Below are positions 21,431 to 32,800 of a DNA stretch of 64,000 bases, piece after piece. This stretch comes from Lumbricus terrestris. Taxonomy: Eukaryota; Annelida; Clitellata; Crassiclitellata; Lumbricidae. Numbering within the stretch: the stretch's first letter is position 1; every line of letters starts with the position of its first letter. The translations under genes were made by a program, and so were the position numbers. Under the pieces are notes generated by a model. It did not search any database, was not told the origin of the DNA, and was given only the letters and a program-made list of their open reading frames with translations. The stretch covers positions 64,435,449 to 64,499,448 of the forward strand of contig OX457037.1 in NCBI GenBank assembly GCA_949752735.1, read 5' to 3'.

Positions 21431-23662
21431 CAAAATTCGAAAATGGGATTGGTACATCACCTTCCAAAACCCCTACCCAGCTAGGTGCTTGTGCATTGGA
21501 AAATATTGTCCTTCGGTCGCTCGTTCGTTACCACAAACCCAGGACCAAGTCTGCGGCTATGTTCACACACATTCTGGTTCTCATGAATGAATGACACCAG
21601 AGCTTGTAGCATATCAAATTTCCAGCAGTCGTACCCTAAGCCAAGTCATGGTGTGGTAAAATATCATTTACATGTAGATCGGCGACGCGGCTCCTGGTTA
21701 AAACTGCTATTAGCCTAAACAGTACATATTCGTGTTGATGTGGGTGTCAGTATAGGGCTATCGATCAATAATGACCATTTGGGAGGTTTGCTAATGATAT
21801 TTATCGGTCTTACATCGTATTTTGCAGTCAGTGGGTTATATTTTATACAAAATTTGAAATTAGCTCAAATATTTTATTTCTTGGGGAAATAATTATCTCA
21901 TCTTGTCTGCTAGCTTTAGCTTTAGCAAAACAATATCATGTTGATCTTAATGACCAGGTTTCAGAGCAGAAAAGCAACATTTAGACGTACCCTTACATAG
22001 GCCTACTAGCGAAACTTTGGAAGTGTCCAGGAACATAGGATCATTTAACTTTATTACACTTAACAATCTTTCTGAGCTATTTCCAATTCCAGGAACAGCA
22101 GGGGATCTGTAAGGGATCTTTAAGGGATCTCTAGTCGATTAAGGATATTGAAAAGTCTGAACGTCTAAGAACGTCTAGCTGATTTCATTCGTTAATTCAT
22201 TTGGAGATTTTGCCATGATGAACAATTGATTTTGATCTTTAATATGAATTTTTATAAAGTCGGAAAATCTTAATATTCAAACATCTAAAGCTCCAGTCGA
22301 TGGCCAAGCGCAAAGCACCAGCTTATTAACGAGCGCTCACCAAAAGCTGCTTCAGCTTTGGGGGACAAATCCTGGTCAAGGACTTTCTTATGTCCAGTCT
22401 CAAAATACGACATTTTGTGCAGTTGAGAAAATTCCTTAAAATAACCCCTGTGTCTTCTTATGTTCACTTCATCAACAGCAGGTACAGTCAGTGTTTAGTC
22501 TAGTCCGCCTGCGTGGGGAGGGAGGAGATTTCGCGTTTTGGGAGGGGGAGAAAGAAAAGTCGGCGTAGGCAGGACATTTTGGACGGACGGCTGGGTCGCC
22601 GACTCACCGACGACATCTTCATCGGCAAAATGTTCTGGCGACCCTTTTTCTTTTTTGTCATTTCTTTTTTAAAAATCAAGTGAATCTTCAATTTCCGCTA
22701 CTGAAAAACTGATGGCCTTTTTTAGTCTTCTCTTCTATTTTACCAAAATTTACCAACATATCCATAATATTACGCATGGACACAAGTCAGCTCGGTTTAC
22801 CTATAGGAAGAGGAAATTTCTACATACTGACTTTTCTGGAGGGAAAATGATCCGTAGCCTACTTATATAATTATATGCAACACCTCGCGATTTTTCCTGG
22901 AGTTGAATCCATTCCAGGGTATGGAAAACTTCCCCCAGAGACGTCAAGATAAAACACTGGGCACAGTATAATAAACAATTAACTAAGTGCGCAAATGAAA
23001 CCAGTTAACATTGTCTTGCTGCAACTCTAACGCTCGTTACCTCATCCTATGTCACCTCAACTCACCCTAGTTGCGGTTAAGTCAAGTAGCCTACATGTAG
23101 GTTAATGCTATGACTGGCGGTCCATTGTTCAAGAACCGAGTTGAGTGGAGTCTATGAGTCTAGTAGCTGTCGGAAAGCGTCGGAAGTTAAAAGGTGAAAG
23201 CCCAGCCTTTAAACAAAAACTCCAAGTGAAATGCTCCAGGACCTCTTATATCCACGCAGAGGCTGTGGCCTTCTTACTTCCTCGTGTTGATAGCATTCAG
23301 AAACGCGCAAAAGCGATGTGAAAAGTTTGAATATAGCGCTAGAATTCTTCACGTTAGAGTTTAGCTACAGTCGGTCCATCCTCCTGAGCAGCGCACCTAA
23401 AAACCTGTAGTATGGTATGGACTTCTCTGCATGTTTTGCCTCTTTCTGCAAGCGGCTTTGTCTGAATGTAGCTTCAATGTACTAAGTATAAAGCATCTTT
23501 AGTTCTTTACTAAATAAGTAAGTCAGAATATACTTTATTAGACCACTAGCAGACGCATGAACAAAATGATCAAAAAATGAGCATCTGTTAGAAAATTTTC
23601 TGCAATTACCACTACCATTACTTATTAAATAAAAATGTTTAACGACATCCTACATCTACAAT
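21431..23662. other. Gene-poor stretch, worn repeats only
   Basis: Contains the shared ~60-bp block ending CCAAGTCTGCGGCTATG at 21508-21562, and a block at 22270-22340 (CAGCTTATTAACGAGCGCT) similar to 44100-44140. No genes or complete elements seen. Confidence 0.4.
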
Positions 23663-23943
23663 GGCCTAGTAAGCTACACCGGTAAGCGAAAGCGGCATTC
23701 GTCTGTTGGTTGCAACGGACTGCGGTTCAAGTCCCGGGCTGGGAGCTGACATTCAGAGATTTAGATATCTCGGGCTAGCACGTGTGGGACGTGGGGGCGC
23801 AAGCTCCTGCGGAGCGACCTTGGGCAAGTTGCTTACCCATCATTGTCTGTGAGGAAGGCAACGGGAAACCACCTCACTCATCTCATCCCCAGGGGCGTTA
23901 AGCCAATGAACCTGCCTTCGGGCAGAGCACCATCATCATCATC
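23663..23943 (+). mobile_element. tRNA-derived SINE, 281 bp
   Basis: Flanked by an 11-bp duplication ACATCTACAAT (23652-23662 and 23944-23954). The 5' part carries a box-B-like GGTTCAAGTCC at about 23722 within a tRNA-like head. The body has GGAAGGCAACGGGAAACCAC and the tail is (ATC)n. These are SINE hallmarks; the parent tRNA is not determined. Confidence 0.85.
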
Positions 23944-23959
23944 ACATCTACAATAATAG

Positions 23960-25961
23960 CCGCTGACGTCTTCACAGATAATAACACTGTATTTCATTTT
24001 CTTTCATCGATTTTCCGTTCTTTCGACAATAATTTGAATTCTGTCTGGCAAGTTGTTGAATATTAAGAGTAAAATCTAAGATTTTTTTTAATAAGGTAGG
24101 CGGAATAGGTTTAATATCTATTTTATAATATTTCCAATGATCTAATGTCTTAAGGTAATGGTCAATAATAAATTCAATTCCTAAATCAATTGGTATATTT
24201 GTATAAAGTGCTTCCACGTCCATTGTAACTAAGATGGTTTCTCTGGTAATTAATTTATTATATTTATTTATTTTATTAAGGAAATCAGTGGTATCTTTGA
24301 TTAAGTTTGGAATTTGATTTTCTCCTATTTTAAATAATTGCTATATATATTTATGCAATTTATTCGTTAAACTGTTACACTGCGAAATAATAGGTCTAAT
24401 AGGGTTCCCTGGTTTGTGGATTTTTGGGAGACCGTAGATAATTCCTGGTTCATTTTTAATGTTCAATAACCAATTAAATTGCTTTTTTGTGAGGAAAGGT
24501 TTCAGTTCATTAATCAAGAAATAGTATTTGGATTCTAATTCAATATTAAAAAAACTAACTTCTGAGATTTTCAGATAAGTAATACTGCTATTTAGGTGTG
24601 TCAAAATCTTATCTTCGTAGTCGGATATATTCATAATTACAATACCACCACCTTTATTAATTAATTACAAAGCTGTCTGTTCAGTTGGTAGTTAAGTTTA
24701 ATTAAGATTACTGCATAACTTGTAAATGTAAAGCGCAGTGCGTCTTGCAGGCGTTGAATTAAAGAAAAAATATTGTTATTATTATTATTTTATCGGCTGG
24801 TTTAATAATTATGTTACTATTACGTCTAAGTTTATTAAGTGCAGACAATTCATTCTTACTAATATTAGGGGTATTTTTATATTTTCTATTGATATTTTTA
24901 ATTTCATATTTTAGTCTATTACAAAAGGTACTTATGTTAGGGTCTGGTTTAGGAGGGTTCCAATTACTGTTTATTTTAATTGGTAATATATTATTAGAGT
25001 TAATGTGGCAGTTTTCATCTACAATATTATTTACCTTCGTTTCGGGAGGTATAGACCTGTTTCTTCCAAAGAACAACTTAAATTGTAATTTACGTTCAAA
25101 ATTGTCAATCAGTTCTATATTTTATTTTAAATAATTTGTCATACGAGTTGTGTAGACAAAATTTAGACCTTTATTTAACACCAAATTTTCATAATTACTC
25201 AAAGAATAATTTGATAAGTTGGTTAAATTAGAATTTTCTAAAATCGGCAAATTATTAATAAGAAAACGTTTCCTATACCTCCCTCTAATTTTACGTTTTA
25301 AATGAAAATGGGTTCTCACAGCCCTAAACCCAACCAAACCACTTCGTGCACTCGAAGATAGTCAATTGCGGGATTGAGGTAGTCCAGCATTCCTTCTTTC
25401 AGGCGATGGGAGCCGCACTCCCGAAGACTCCCGATGCGGTGTGGAAGGAGGATTCTGCGTAGGAGGCCCCTGAACAGGGGCAGAGGATGACACCGTAGAA
25501 GGGAGCGCAGATGCAGACGTAACCCGAGGGCCTTGAGGTCCAAGTAACGTAGGTTCCATAATGGAATGAGGTTTATAGATACGAGGCGACTCAATGTGAT
25601 GTGTAAAGTTACTATTTGAGGCCCTCAGCCGCTGAGGTAATCCCGTAAGAAGGGAAGGAATAGGGGACGTGGTCATGTTGGTATGATGATATGGAGCTCC
25701 ATGGTGTGTATAGTTCCGGTTCCTGGTTCCATTGTGGTCAGGTTTCCGAGCTATCGATATAGAATGTTGTTTGTAGTGAGTTCTGGTCTTGGTTGGAATT
25801 GGCTTGGATCCCATAAGCACCTGGCTATATAACGGTTTAGACAGTTGTTGGGTAGACGTACCCGAAGTGGTCATTTCATTATTTGTAGGTACGGTAGCAT
25901 GAGTAGAGTATTCTGTCTGCAGGTGGCCGAAATGGATTCCCGGATCAGGTTCAGTATCCAC
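23960..25961 (-). pseudogene. Penelope-like retroelement, decayed and 3'-truncated
   Basis: Minus-strand open pieces, in order: a Pro/Ser/Thr-rich N-terminal region (25961-25362); SNYENLVLNKGLNFVYT (about 25240-25160); ALNKLRRNSNIIIKPADK (about 24850-24795); GGGIVIMN after a SINE insertion; YGLPKIHKPGNPIRPIIS (about 24440-24390); and MDVEALYTNIP (24223-24190, containing the first catalytic Asp). This motif order is that of Penelope-like reverse transcriptases. An in-frame TAG near 24341 and frame changes near 25360 and 25125 show decay. The sequence stops before the YADD motif and no GIY-YIG endonuclease is seen, so it could not be active. The N-terminal region may be part of the element or flanking sequence. 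Confidence 0.75.
24658..24792 (+). mobile_element. 5'-truncated SINE inserted in the Penelope-like element
   Basis: Splits the codons PADK / GGGIVI of the reverse transcriptase. The sequence matches the 3' part of the SINE at 37205-37455 (AAGCGCAGTGCGTCTTGCAG) and ends in (TTA)n. A short duplication TTTAT borders it. Confidence 0.8.
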
Positions 25962-26111
25962 TGGATTACGTTTGAAGAGGTAGCTTCCGGCCTGTGTAGC
26001 GGATTTGAAAAGTTCATCCTTACAAAATCCACAAATTTAACAAAATTCTAATCACTATTATTGACAGATGATGACTGAGTTTGTTTCTGTTTGAAACGAT
26101 TGTGCGGTCAG

Positions 26112-26249
26112 GTCTTAGATGCTACCAGTGCGAGTCAACTGATGGTAATGGAGCATGTTACAGAGGAGGAACTGGTTTGGAGATAGAAGAATGTTCAACG
26201 GATAAATCTTTGTACTGCCTCGCAACCTTGACCTACAAAGCAACTAATG
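26112..26249 (+). CDS. Ly6/uPAR-like secreted protein, middle exon
   Basis: 138-nt exon after GGTCAG (ends 26111) and before donor GTCAGA, phase 1 at both ends. It reads LRCYQCES, ACYRGG, EECSTD and LYCLATLTYK, the N-terminal half of a Ly6/uPAR three-finger domain. The splice to 27036 gives Asn-Asp-Gly and keeps the frame. The signal-peptide exon is not found; the 2 kb upstream is a Penelope-like insertion, so it may lie beyond it or be lost. Exon phases and sizes match the minus-strand Ly6-like gene at 5.9-9.1 kb, so the two are probably old duplicates. The acceptor's pyrimidine tract is weak. Confidence 0.75.
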
Positions 26250-27035
26250 GTCAGATTGCATTCATTCGTATGATCGTTTAATATTTAAAGTCATTCCTTG
26301 ATTTATCGGCTTAGGCCTACTTGTGTAGCGAACTTTTGTAAACACTAAAAAATTGGTGCTTTAATTAACAAAAATGAATTTAAATGAGCTATGAAATTTA
26401 GGTTTGCGTGCCATAATCTCACTTAGGCTACTTATCGAATTCAAATTTAGCCGAATGAAAGGACACGGTCACTGTATTCTATAGCCAGGTGTCAGATGAC
26501 AAAAATACTCACCTTCTCAAAACGTTTACCCATCCCAATCCCGATATCAATAGTAGGCTAAAACAACGACTGGTCTATAGTGTCGTGGACTAAACCAATA
26601 GCTATGTCAAACGGGTCATCCAATTTGCTACTAATGCAAGTGGTCACGGAATATACAAACCGTTCAACCACGTACCGATCCCAACGGGTTGATCTGAAAT
26701 CCGATGGTGATTAAAATTTCGACGTAAGTTCAGCGACGACGACAACTTTCACACACGAGACCCAACTTGTGCGCGAGTGTGGAAGGATGTGAATATTAGG
26801 GTGGAGTGGAACAAAGTCAAATTTTTAGAATCTGAGCGGAATAGTGCCAATGCGTTGCTTTTTGGCATACCGTAGTTAATTATCGTGCAACATTTTTCTG
26901 TTAAAATGTGCTCTCTAGGATGTGAACCAACGAGCTTTAAAATTTGTCAATTATTAAAAAAATTAAAATTAGGCATGCTGACATAATCGTTTGCAAAATA
27001 AATTGTGATCATGGTCTCTGTTATTTTACATTCAG
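26250..27035 (+). other. Intron of the plus-strand Ly6-like gene
   Basis: 786-bp AT-rich intron, GTCAGA...TTCAG. No repeats recognised. Confidence 0.6.
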
Positions 27036-27211
27036 ACGGTACGCAGATTAAAGAAAGGATAAAGAGACAATGCATCGGGGTTCATCCGACAGCCGAGCGA
27101 TGCTTGGTCGGCTACTCCCGCCAAGAAAAATTCATAAGAAAATTTTGTAGACGTTTCTGCACCGAAGCTCTTTGTAACACCGACAATTTCACAGATCCCT
27201 GCGTCTTCTAA
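27036..27211 (+). CDS. Ly6/uPAR-like secreted protein, last exon
   Basis: Starts after ACATTCAG, phase 1, and reads RQCIGVHP, RCLVGYS and KFCRRFCTEALCNTDNF, then stops six residues on. The spacing CxxxC...LCN is the Ly6/uPAR C-terminal signature. With no hydrophobic C-terminus, a soluble secreted protein is inferred. It is basic (several K/R between the cysteines), unlike the minus-strand paralogue. The role is unknown; family members act as receptor modulators or soluble ligands. Confidence 0.75.
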
Positions 27212-27411
27212 ATATGAACTTGCGCATTGCTTATTCTGCACATTTACCTTCGCCAAAATTAAGTAAATTCAGTAAAGCGTTGAGAATTAAGAAAACTACG
27301 TGAGGATGAATGACATCACACACGTTTTGATATTCTGTCCTATGCCTACATTGCAGATAGCTTTTTAACCTACAATATTGATTAATTAAATACACTTGCT
27401 CAGCAGCACTC

Positions 27412-27575
27412 TACTGGTAAAAGTCTAAAAACGACGGTTAATATTCAAGATGTATTGCCATTTCAACGACTGGTAAAAGTCTAAAAACTACGGTTAATAT
27501 TCCAAAGATCTTGCCATTTGAACGACTGGTAATAGTCTAAAGCAACTCTTAATGGTCCAAAAATATTACCATTTG
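27412..27575. repeat. ~60-bp tandem repeat, three copies
   Basis: ACTGGTAAAAGTCTAAAAAC ... TTGCCATTT recurs three times with divergence, just downstream of the Ly6-like gene. Confidence 0.8.
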
Positions 27576-27999
27576 CTCAGTTTCACTATGTTTTTATTAT
27601 AATAAGATCATCGCTTGAAACGTATTGCGCCATTATTTTTGTCTTTATCATGTTATACCTTGGCAATGGGTAGGCCTAAGTGTACCAGCGAATAGTTAGT
27701 TGGTCTAAAAAAAGTTGTTTGAATAATTATCAGCAATCAAGAAACTGGTCGGTATTCGGTAACCAGCCGACCGACCATGTACAATAGAAAATTGCAAAGC
27801 AGATTGTTCTTGAAGTGTAGATTGACGAAGGTCGCAAACGAAGGCATGCAGGAATCAATGATCAGGTTAAGCCTAAGTAGCCTAAGGTAGGTTACTTAGG
27901 CTATTAGGTAGCCTAAGTAGGGACATCTAGAGAATGATTAATTTGTCGTTCGATAGATATATTACTTCTACTTGCAGTTGGTGCCTTGATTATTGCGGT

Positions 28000-28041
28000 A
28001 CCTAATTAATATGACCTAATTAATATGACCTAATTAATATG
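28000..28041. repeat. CCTAATTAATATGA tandem repeat
   Basis: Three perfect copies of CCTAATTAATATGA in a row. Confidence 0.85.
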
Positions 28042-28285
28042 ACGTTTTCGACAATCTTGAGGCACACCCAAATTCTTCTCCCTGTTCGGCTCTTCGCACC
28101 TCAGCGACCATTCTTCGGCCTCTCTTTCGTCTCCCCAAACTCAGGATCAAGTCGTCGCCTATGCCTCATACCTAGCTTTTAATATTTTATGTCATTCCGG
28201 TGCATCAGAAATATACTACGGATTGGTTAGTGCATGGTCTTTATTCAGATGCAGCGCTAAGTGGCTTGTTTGGTCATTTTGTGGG

Positions 28286-28631
28286 TGTCCGGACAATTCG
28301 TCCCCGGACAATTCGGACCGGACAATTCGGACCGGACAATTCGGACCGGACAATTCGGACCCGGACAATTCGGACCGGACAATTCGGACCCGGACAATTC
28401 GGACCGGACAATTCGGACCCGGACAATTCGGACCCGGACAATTCGGACCCGGACAATTCGGACCGGACAATTCGGACCGGACAATTCGGACCCGGACAAT
28501 TCGGACCGGACAATTCGGACCGGACAATTCGGACCGGACAATTCGGACCCGGACAATTCGGACCGGACAATTCGGACCGGACAATTCGGACCGGACAATT
28601 CGGACCGGACAATTCGGACCCGGACAATTCG
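28286..28631 (+). repeat. Palindromic mini-repeat array A (GGACAATTCGGACC units)
   Basis: Twenty-four copies of GGACAATTCG joined by GACC (14-bp unit) or GACCC (15-bp unit); the first joiner is TCCCC. Unit lengths from the left: 15,14,14,14,15,14,15,14,15,15,15,14,14,15,14,14,14,15,14,14,14,14,15. The first sixteen lengths are identical to array D read in reverse, so both derive from one ordered parent. It begins TGTCCGGACA. Long open frames on all strands are repeat artefacts. Confidence 0.95.
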
Positions 28632-29267
28632 TAGCAGCCAACATTAATGAAACTCCAACTTTTAGGCCAGATTTTCATGCTCATCACCATTACCGTATAC
28701 AGATGTCGACCGGAGATACTGCTGCGCGTTAAAATTCAATTCGAAATTGAAAATTATTTCATTGTTCTCAAAGCAAATGTAGGCCTAAACATAATATAAC
28801 ACGTTACCTCACTTGGCTATGACATTAAAGGTATATTTGGAAAGCAATAGGTTGGCCTACTCCAGAATGGACAAGTCACGCATAGACTTACCTCACTTGG
28901 CTATGACGTTTTAAGGTAAAGCTTTATCGTAGCGTCTTTTTAATTTTTCCGTTAATAGGCCTAATTTTAAAGGCTTGATTGCGTTTGTGCGAACCTATAT
29001 TATATAACTCCGTAACTCAGGTACATGTAAGCCAATGCAGGATATCAAAGTCATTATTCAAATTAATCAATTTTGCGCACTACTGTCTATCAGTTTGCGT
29101 GTATGTCTGTGTATGACTGTCTATTTGCCAATTCGTCTATGCGTCTCCGTCTCCCAATCACATTTTATTATGTACGTCAGCCAATTCACTTTGAACTTGT
29201 TCTGCAACCAGAATCCAGCGCTTTGACCTTTTGGATCTTATAATTATATTTCCCACAATAAGTATCT
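28632..29267. other. No gene; short duplication
   Basis: A ~20-bp block (TACCTCACTTGGCTATGAC) occurs at about 28805 and 28891. Otherwise nothing recognised. Confidence 0.45.
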
Positions 29268-29420
29268 GAAGAATAGCTCCAAAACCATCACGTTTAGGAA
29301 ACTAGTCTTTGTGTGGAACCTGCCAAAGAATAGCTCCAAAACCATGACGTTTAGGAAACTAGTCTTTATGTGGAACCTGCCAAAGAATAGCTCCAAAACC
29401 ATAACTGCTCTCATAATATT
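29268..29420. repeat. 57-bp tandem repeat
   Basis: GAATAGCTCCAAAACCAT units start at about 29271, 29328 and 29385. Confidence 0.9.
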
Positions 29421-29679
29421 CAGATTATGAATAGACGTAGCCTAATCTGTCATCATAAATGAATTAGTGTAAATCTTCATTGTCCCACATTGGGAGTGGT
29501 GTAAATCTGTCTTCATAATCGAAATGGCTACTGTGGCGTAAATGTGGCCTGCGAGTTCCGCTACTGCTGGGAAATCGTAGAAGACAATAAAAGCGCATGA
29601 TTAACATTTCTATTGAATGTTAACTAACAAATTTGATCTGAAGATTAAAAAGAATAAAATAAAGTCAAATTACAAGCTC

Positions 29680-29975
29680 AAGAAGTTCTCCAAGCCTCAA
29701 CTTTAATTTGCAGTCAAATGTAATAGTGTCTTAACTACTTTCACCAATGTGTTTAATACAGTGTCTTAACTACTAATCTCAAACAAGACTAAAAGGCATC
29801 AAAGTTACGTTACTAGCACAGAAGTTCTCCAAGTTTCACCCTTAATTTGCTGTCAAATGTAATAGTGTCTTTACTACTTTCACCAATGTGTTTAATACAG
29901 TGTCTTAACTACTAATCTCAAACAAGACTAAAAGACATCAAAGTTACGTTACTAGCACAGAAGTTCTAGAAGCTA
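29680..29975. repeat. 139-bp tandem repeat
   Basis: GAAGTTCT starts repeat units at 29682, 29821 and 29960. The first two units are nearly identical. It lies just 3' of the MULE transposase gene and might be subterminal repeats of that element. Confidence 0.9.
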
Positions 29976-30078
29976 CGAACTTCAGTTCCTGTGATATGTA
30001 ATAACTCTGAAACTAATATTCTGAACACAGATTAACAAACATAGTAAAAACTTATTCTATGTTATTCCTTTAGCTTAA

Positions 30079-31431
30079 TTAATCATTTAAGGTGATGCTG
30101 TGGCTGCATCCGCGCAAGTACTCAATGCACGAGCGGTTACTGTAATCCAGCACCACAGTTCTCAAGCGACGATCCAGGTCCCTATATTTCTTCTTCCTCA
30201 GAGGAGGATCTTCGCCGGCAATAAGACGTTCGACATTCAGTCGATTGATGTTCTGCTCTCGTTGCAGTTTCACAACTAATCGTGGCACAGTTGGATGGGC
30301 TATCTGAACTGATAGTGCGAACGCATTGTGCCAACCCTCGACTGCGTTGTTGGTACGAGGATGCTCTAGACGGACAGCTTCGTAGCAATCCCAAATATGT
30401 GATGGAAAAAGAGCAGCATTTCTTCGTCGTCGTCGCGCTGGTCGTCCTAAGAATGTATCTTCAAAGTATGTTAGCAGTGGATCTACTTCTGGGAATGTTT
30501 CCAGTCGCGTCAATTCTTCATAAGCAGCTACTTTGTCACTGTTTGGGACGTAAGCTAGGGCTACTAGCATTCGGATATGCATTGCGAAGTCGGGTTCGTT
30601 GTTGTATCTTCCAGCAAACCCATACTCCTGAACCCTGCGCCAAATACACTGTCCAAAGTGGAAATGGCAACCATGAATCTCTGTATTATACACATTGGTA
30701 AAAGCCTTCATTGCAGCCATTTCAAAGTCAGTGACTACGGTTGTTGGTTGTAACCCTGGCTGAATCTCCAGCAATTTTCTCAACAGAGCAGTGTACGTAG
30801 CTTCTAGCTTATTCGGCAGTAAAGCGAAAACGCATGGAATATTTATGCCATTACGTGTTCCATGAATAGTGTATAGCTGAGAGTATCCGGCTGGACTAAC
30901 CTTAAAGGTTCCGTCTGCAAACCAGACTTCACAACTGGCGAGGAAATTCAGATCTTCGTCCGCTGCAAAGAGTAGAAAATCAACGTCATTTCTCAAGAAT
31001 GGTTGACCATCTAAGGTATTTCGAAGTTCTGCTGGAAGAATTTCACCATCAGCCTGAGGTGGAAGTTGCCGATATCTCCGGATGTTACGCTTAAAGGTTT
31101 CAATTTTTGGTACAGTTGCTTGCGCTGACGGGCTCAAATTCACCGTAGTTGACTGGACAATTATTCTGGCAGGATCTTCAGAAACCTCTGCTCGTCGCCT
31201 CATGCTGAGTCTAAGTTGAGCCTTCTCTACTTGTGCTGTAGATGCTGCATGCGAATGCTGTGATGGCAACTTCACCATTTCCCCATTGGCTGTATGACAG
31301 CGACCCTTACAAGTACGATCAGAGCATCTCCATATGTCCACCTTTTCCGTTTTCCTGTGTATGTGATACAGATAACCTTGGAAATTCAGCATTCTTTTGC
31401 CTTTCTCTGACTCCAGAAATTGTGCAGCCAT
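30079..31431 (-). CDS. FLYWCH zinc finger plus MULE-type transposase, intact 450-residue ORF
   Basis: A single uninterrupted frame with an ATG start. The N-terminus has a FLYWCH-type zinc finger (W34-R-C36, C41-K-G-R44, H59 and H61). After a basic linker comes a Mutator-like (MULE) DDE domain: D173 in WFADGTFK, D235 in VVTDFE, a CHFHFGQ block (255-261) and E365 in NNAVEGWH. All three catalytic acids are present. FLYWCH binds DNA; the MULE domain cuts and joins transposon ends in the nucleus. No introns or stops occur, so it is either a young autonomous transposase or a domesticated gene. I found no terminal inverted repeats or 8-9-bp TSD, though tandem repeats lie on its 3' side. Surrounding DNA is full of broken elements, which makes its intactness notable. 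Confidence 0.85.
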   Translation of the reverse strand: MAAQFLESEKGKRMLNFQGYLYHIHRKTEKVDIWRCSDRTCKGRCHTANGEMVKLPSQHSHAASTAQVEKAQLRLSMRRRAEVSEDPARIIVQSTTVNLSPSAQATVPKIETFKRNIRRYRQLPPQADGEILPAELRNTLDGQPFLRNDVDFLLFAADEDLNFLASCEVWFADGTFKVSPAGYSQLYTIHGTRNGINIPCVFALLPNKLEATYTALLRKLLEIQPGLQPTTVVTDFEMAAMKAFTNVYNTEIHGCHFHFGQCIWRRVQEYGFAGRYNNEPDFAMHIRMLVALAYVPNSDKVAAYEELTRLETFPEVDPLLTYFEDTFLGRPARRRRRNAALFPSHIWDCYEAVRLEHPRTNNAVEGWHNAFALSVQIAHPTVPRLVVKLQREQNINRLNVERLIAGEDPPLRKKKYRDLDRRLRTVVLDYSNRSCIEYLRGCSHSITLND

Positions 31432-31614
31432 CCTAAATTTTAATTTTTCTCAGTTTGATGCCAATTTCTCACACAGATTTCATTTTTTACCACGACAAGT
31501 CCAAGCCGCTGAATAAATCCCTACAGTAAAAAAAGGTTCAAAATGTGAACTAAAATGTGCAGTATGTTCCATTTCCACTATGAGCTTATGAATGAATTAT
31601 GAATAAATTTGTTT

Positions 31615-32471
31615 ATTGCACATAAAAAAAAGAAATGGTACAAACGTGAGTCAATAAATACAGTGCAATAGGAGTCAGGAAAAGCTAATAGCTTATACTA
31701 CCCGGACCACCTCTTCGTTAACTATTTTCAAGCATGCTATTATTTCACTTAACTAGAACACAACTGATGAAAGTACCAGTTCTAATTATATAATATGAAA
31801 ATAATAGTGAAAATAATAAGAAGAAGAAAAAAGAATAATAATTATAACAATAACATCAAGAAAATATTAGCGCAGCAGTATTTATCAACTGAAACCACAT
31901 TGATATAAAAGACACCAGAAACATAATAATCAACAGCTTGTTAAGTTATACTGACATACAGAGTGTCCAGATACTGCGTGTGTAGAGATGCAGGTATGAA
32001 GACCAAATAGTTAATCAACATCAGTATAGTTTAAAAACAAAGCAGTCTTTTTGACTTTTTCCTTGAAGGTACATAAACTATTTTCCCTCTTCACATCATC
32101 TGACAGTGAAGAATTCCATAAACGAAGACCTAGAATTTGGAAGCAATTAAAGTGACAGGTGGTGCAAGCAAAAGGAACAACATAATTACTCGATCCACGA
32201 GTATAAGTGAAATTGAGCTACCATCACAAAATGCTTTTTAAATATGGGGTCAGACATTAATTCCGAATTTAAACATTAGGATGACAATAGACAAGTAGCA
32301 CATGTCATAAATTCTGAGAATGTTAAGTTTATTGAATAAAGGGCTGGACTGAGATAAAAGAAGAAAGTGAAATATAATACAACATGCAGCTTTCTGAAGC
32401 TTCAGAATGCAGCCCAAGTTGCAAGTTTTGTAAGGAGAAGCCCAAACAACACAACAGTACTTGATGGTGCT
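31615..32471 (-). pseudogene. LINE 3' region: end of reverse transcriptase ORF and 3'UTR
   Basis: Minus-strand frame reads YCCVVWASPYKTCNLGCILK, LQKAACCII, then SPLFNKLNILRIYDM, and after a frame break pieces resembling NNYVVPFACTTCHFN and LWNSSLSDDVKRENS. This is the typical C-terminal tail of Jockey/CR1-type LINE ORF2 proteins. The 3' end, near 31615, has TGCAATAAAC. It is broken exactly where array B begins (32473). Confidence 0.7.
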
Positions 32472-32472
32472 A

Positions 32473-32800
32473 GGACAAAATGTCCCCGGACAAAATGTCC
32501 CGGACAAAATGTCCCGGACAAAATGTCCCTGGACAAAATGTCCCCGGACAAAAAGTCCCCGGACAAAAAGTCCCCGGATAAAATGTCCCCGGACAAAAAG
32601 TCCCCAGATAAAATGTCCCTGGACAAAAAGTCCCCGGACAAAAAGTCCCCGGACAAAAAGTCCCCGGATAAAATGTCCCTGGACAAAAAGTCCCCGGACA
32701 AAAAGTCCCGGACAAAAAGTCCCGGACAAAAAGTCCCCGGATAAAATGTCCCCGGACAAAATGTCCCGGACAAAATGTCCCTGGACAGAAAGTCGCAGGG
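32473..32800 (+). repeat. Palindromic mini-repeat array B (GGACAAAATGTCCCC units)
   Basis: Twenty-two units, each an inverted repeat GGACA-AAA-TGTCC or a variant (GGACAAAAAGTCCCC, GGATAAAATGTCCC). Length order is 15,14,14, twelve 15s, 14,14,15,15,14,15, then a worn end. Array C read in reverse has 15,14,14, thirteen 15s, 14,14, so the two share a parent array. It is inserted at the broken end of a LINE. Confidence 0.95.

Noticed and set aside
28286..28631. CRISPR-like array
   Set aside because: Units are 14-15 bp with no unique spacers, and the context is eukaryotic.
28200..28732. Long open frames on both strands (NSDRTIRTGQFGP-type and SELSGPNCP-type peptides)
   Set aside because: They come from the 14/15-bp array, which lacks stops in all frames; the same is true at 32.4-32.8, 35.2-35.6 and 37.6-38.1 kb.
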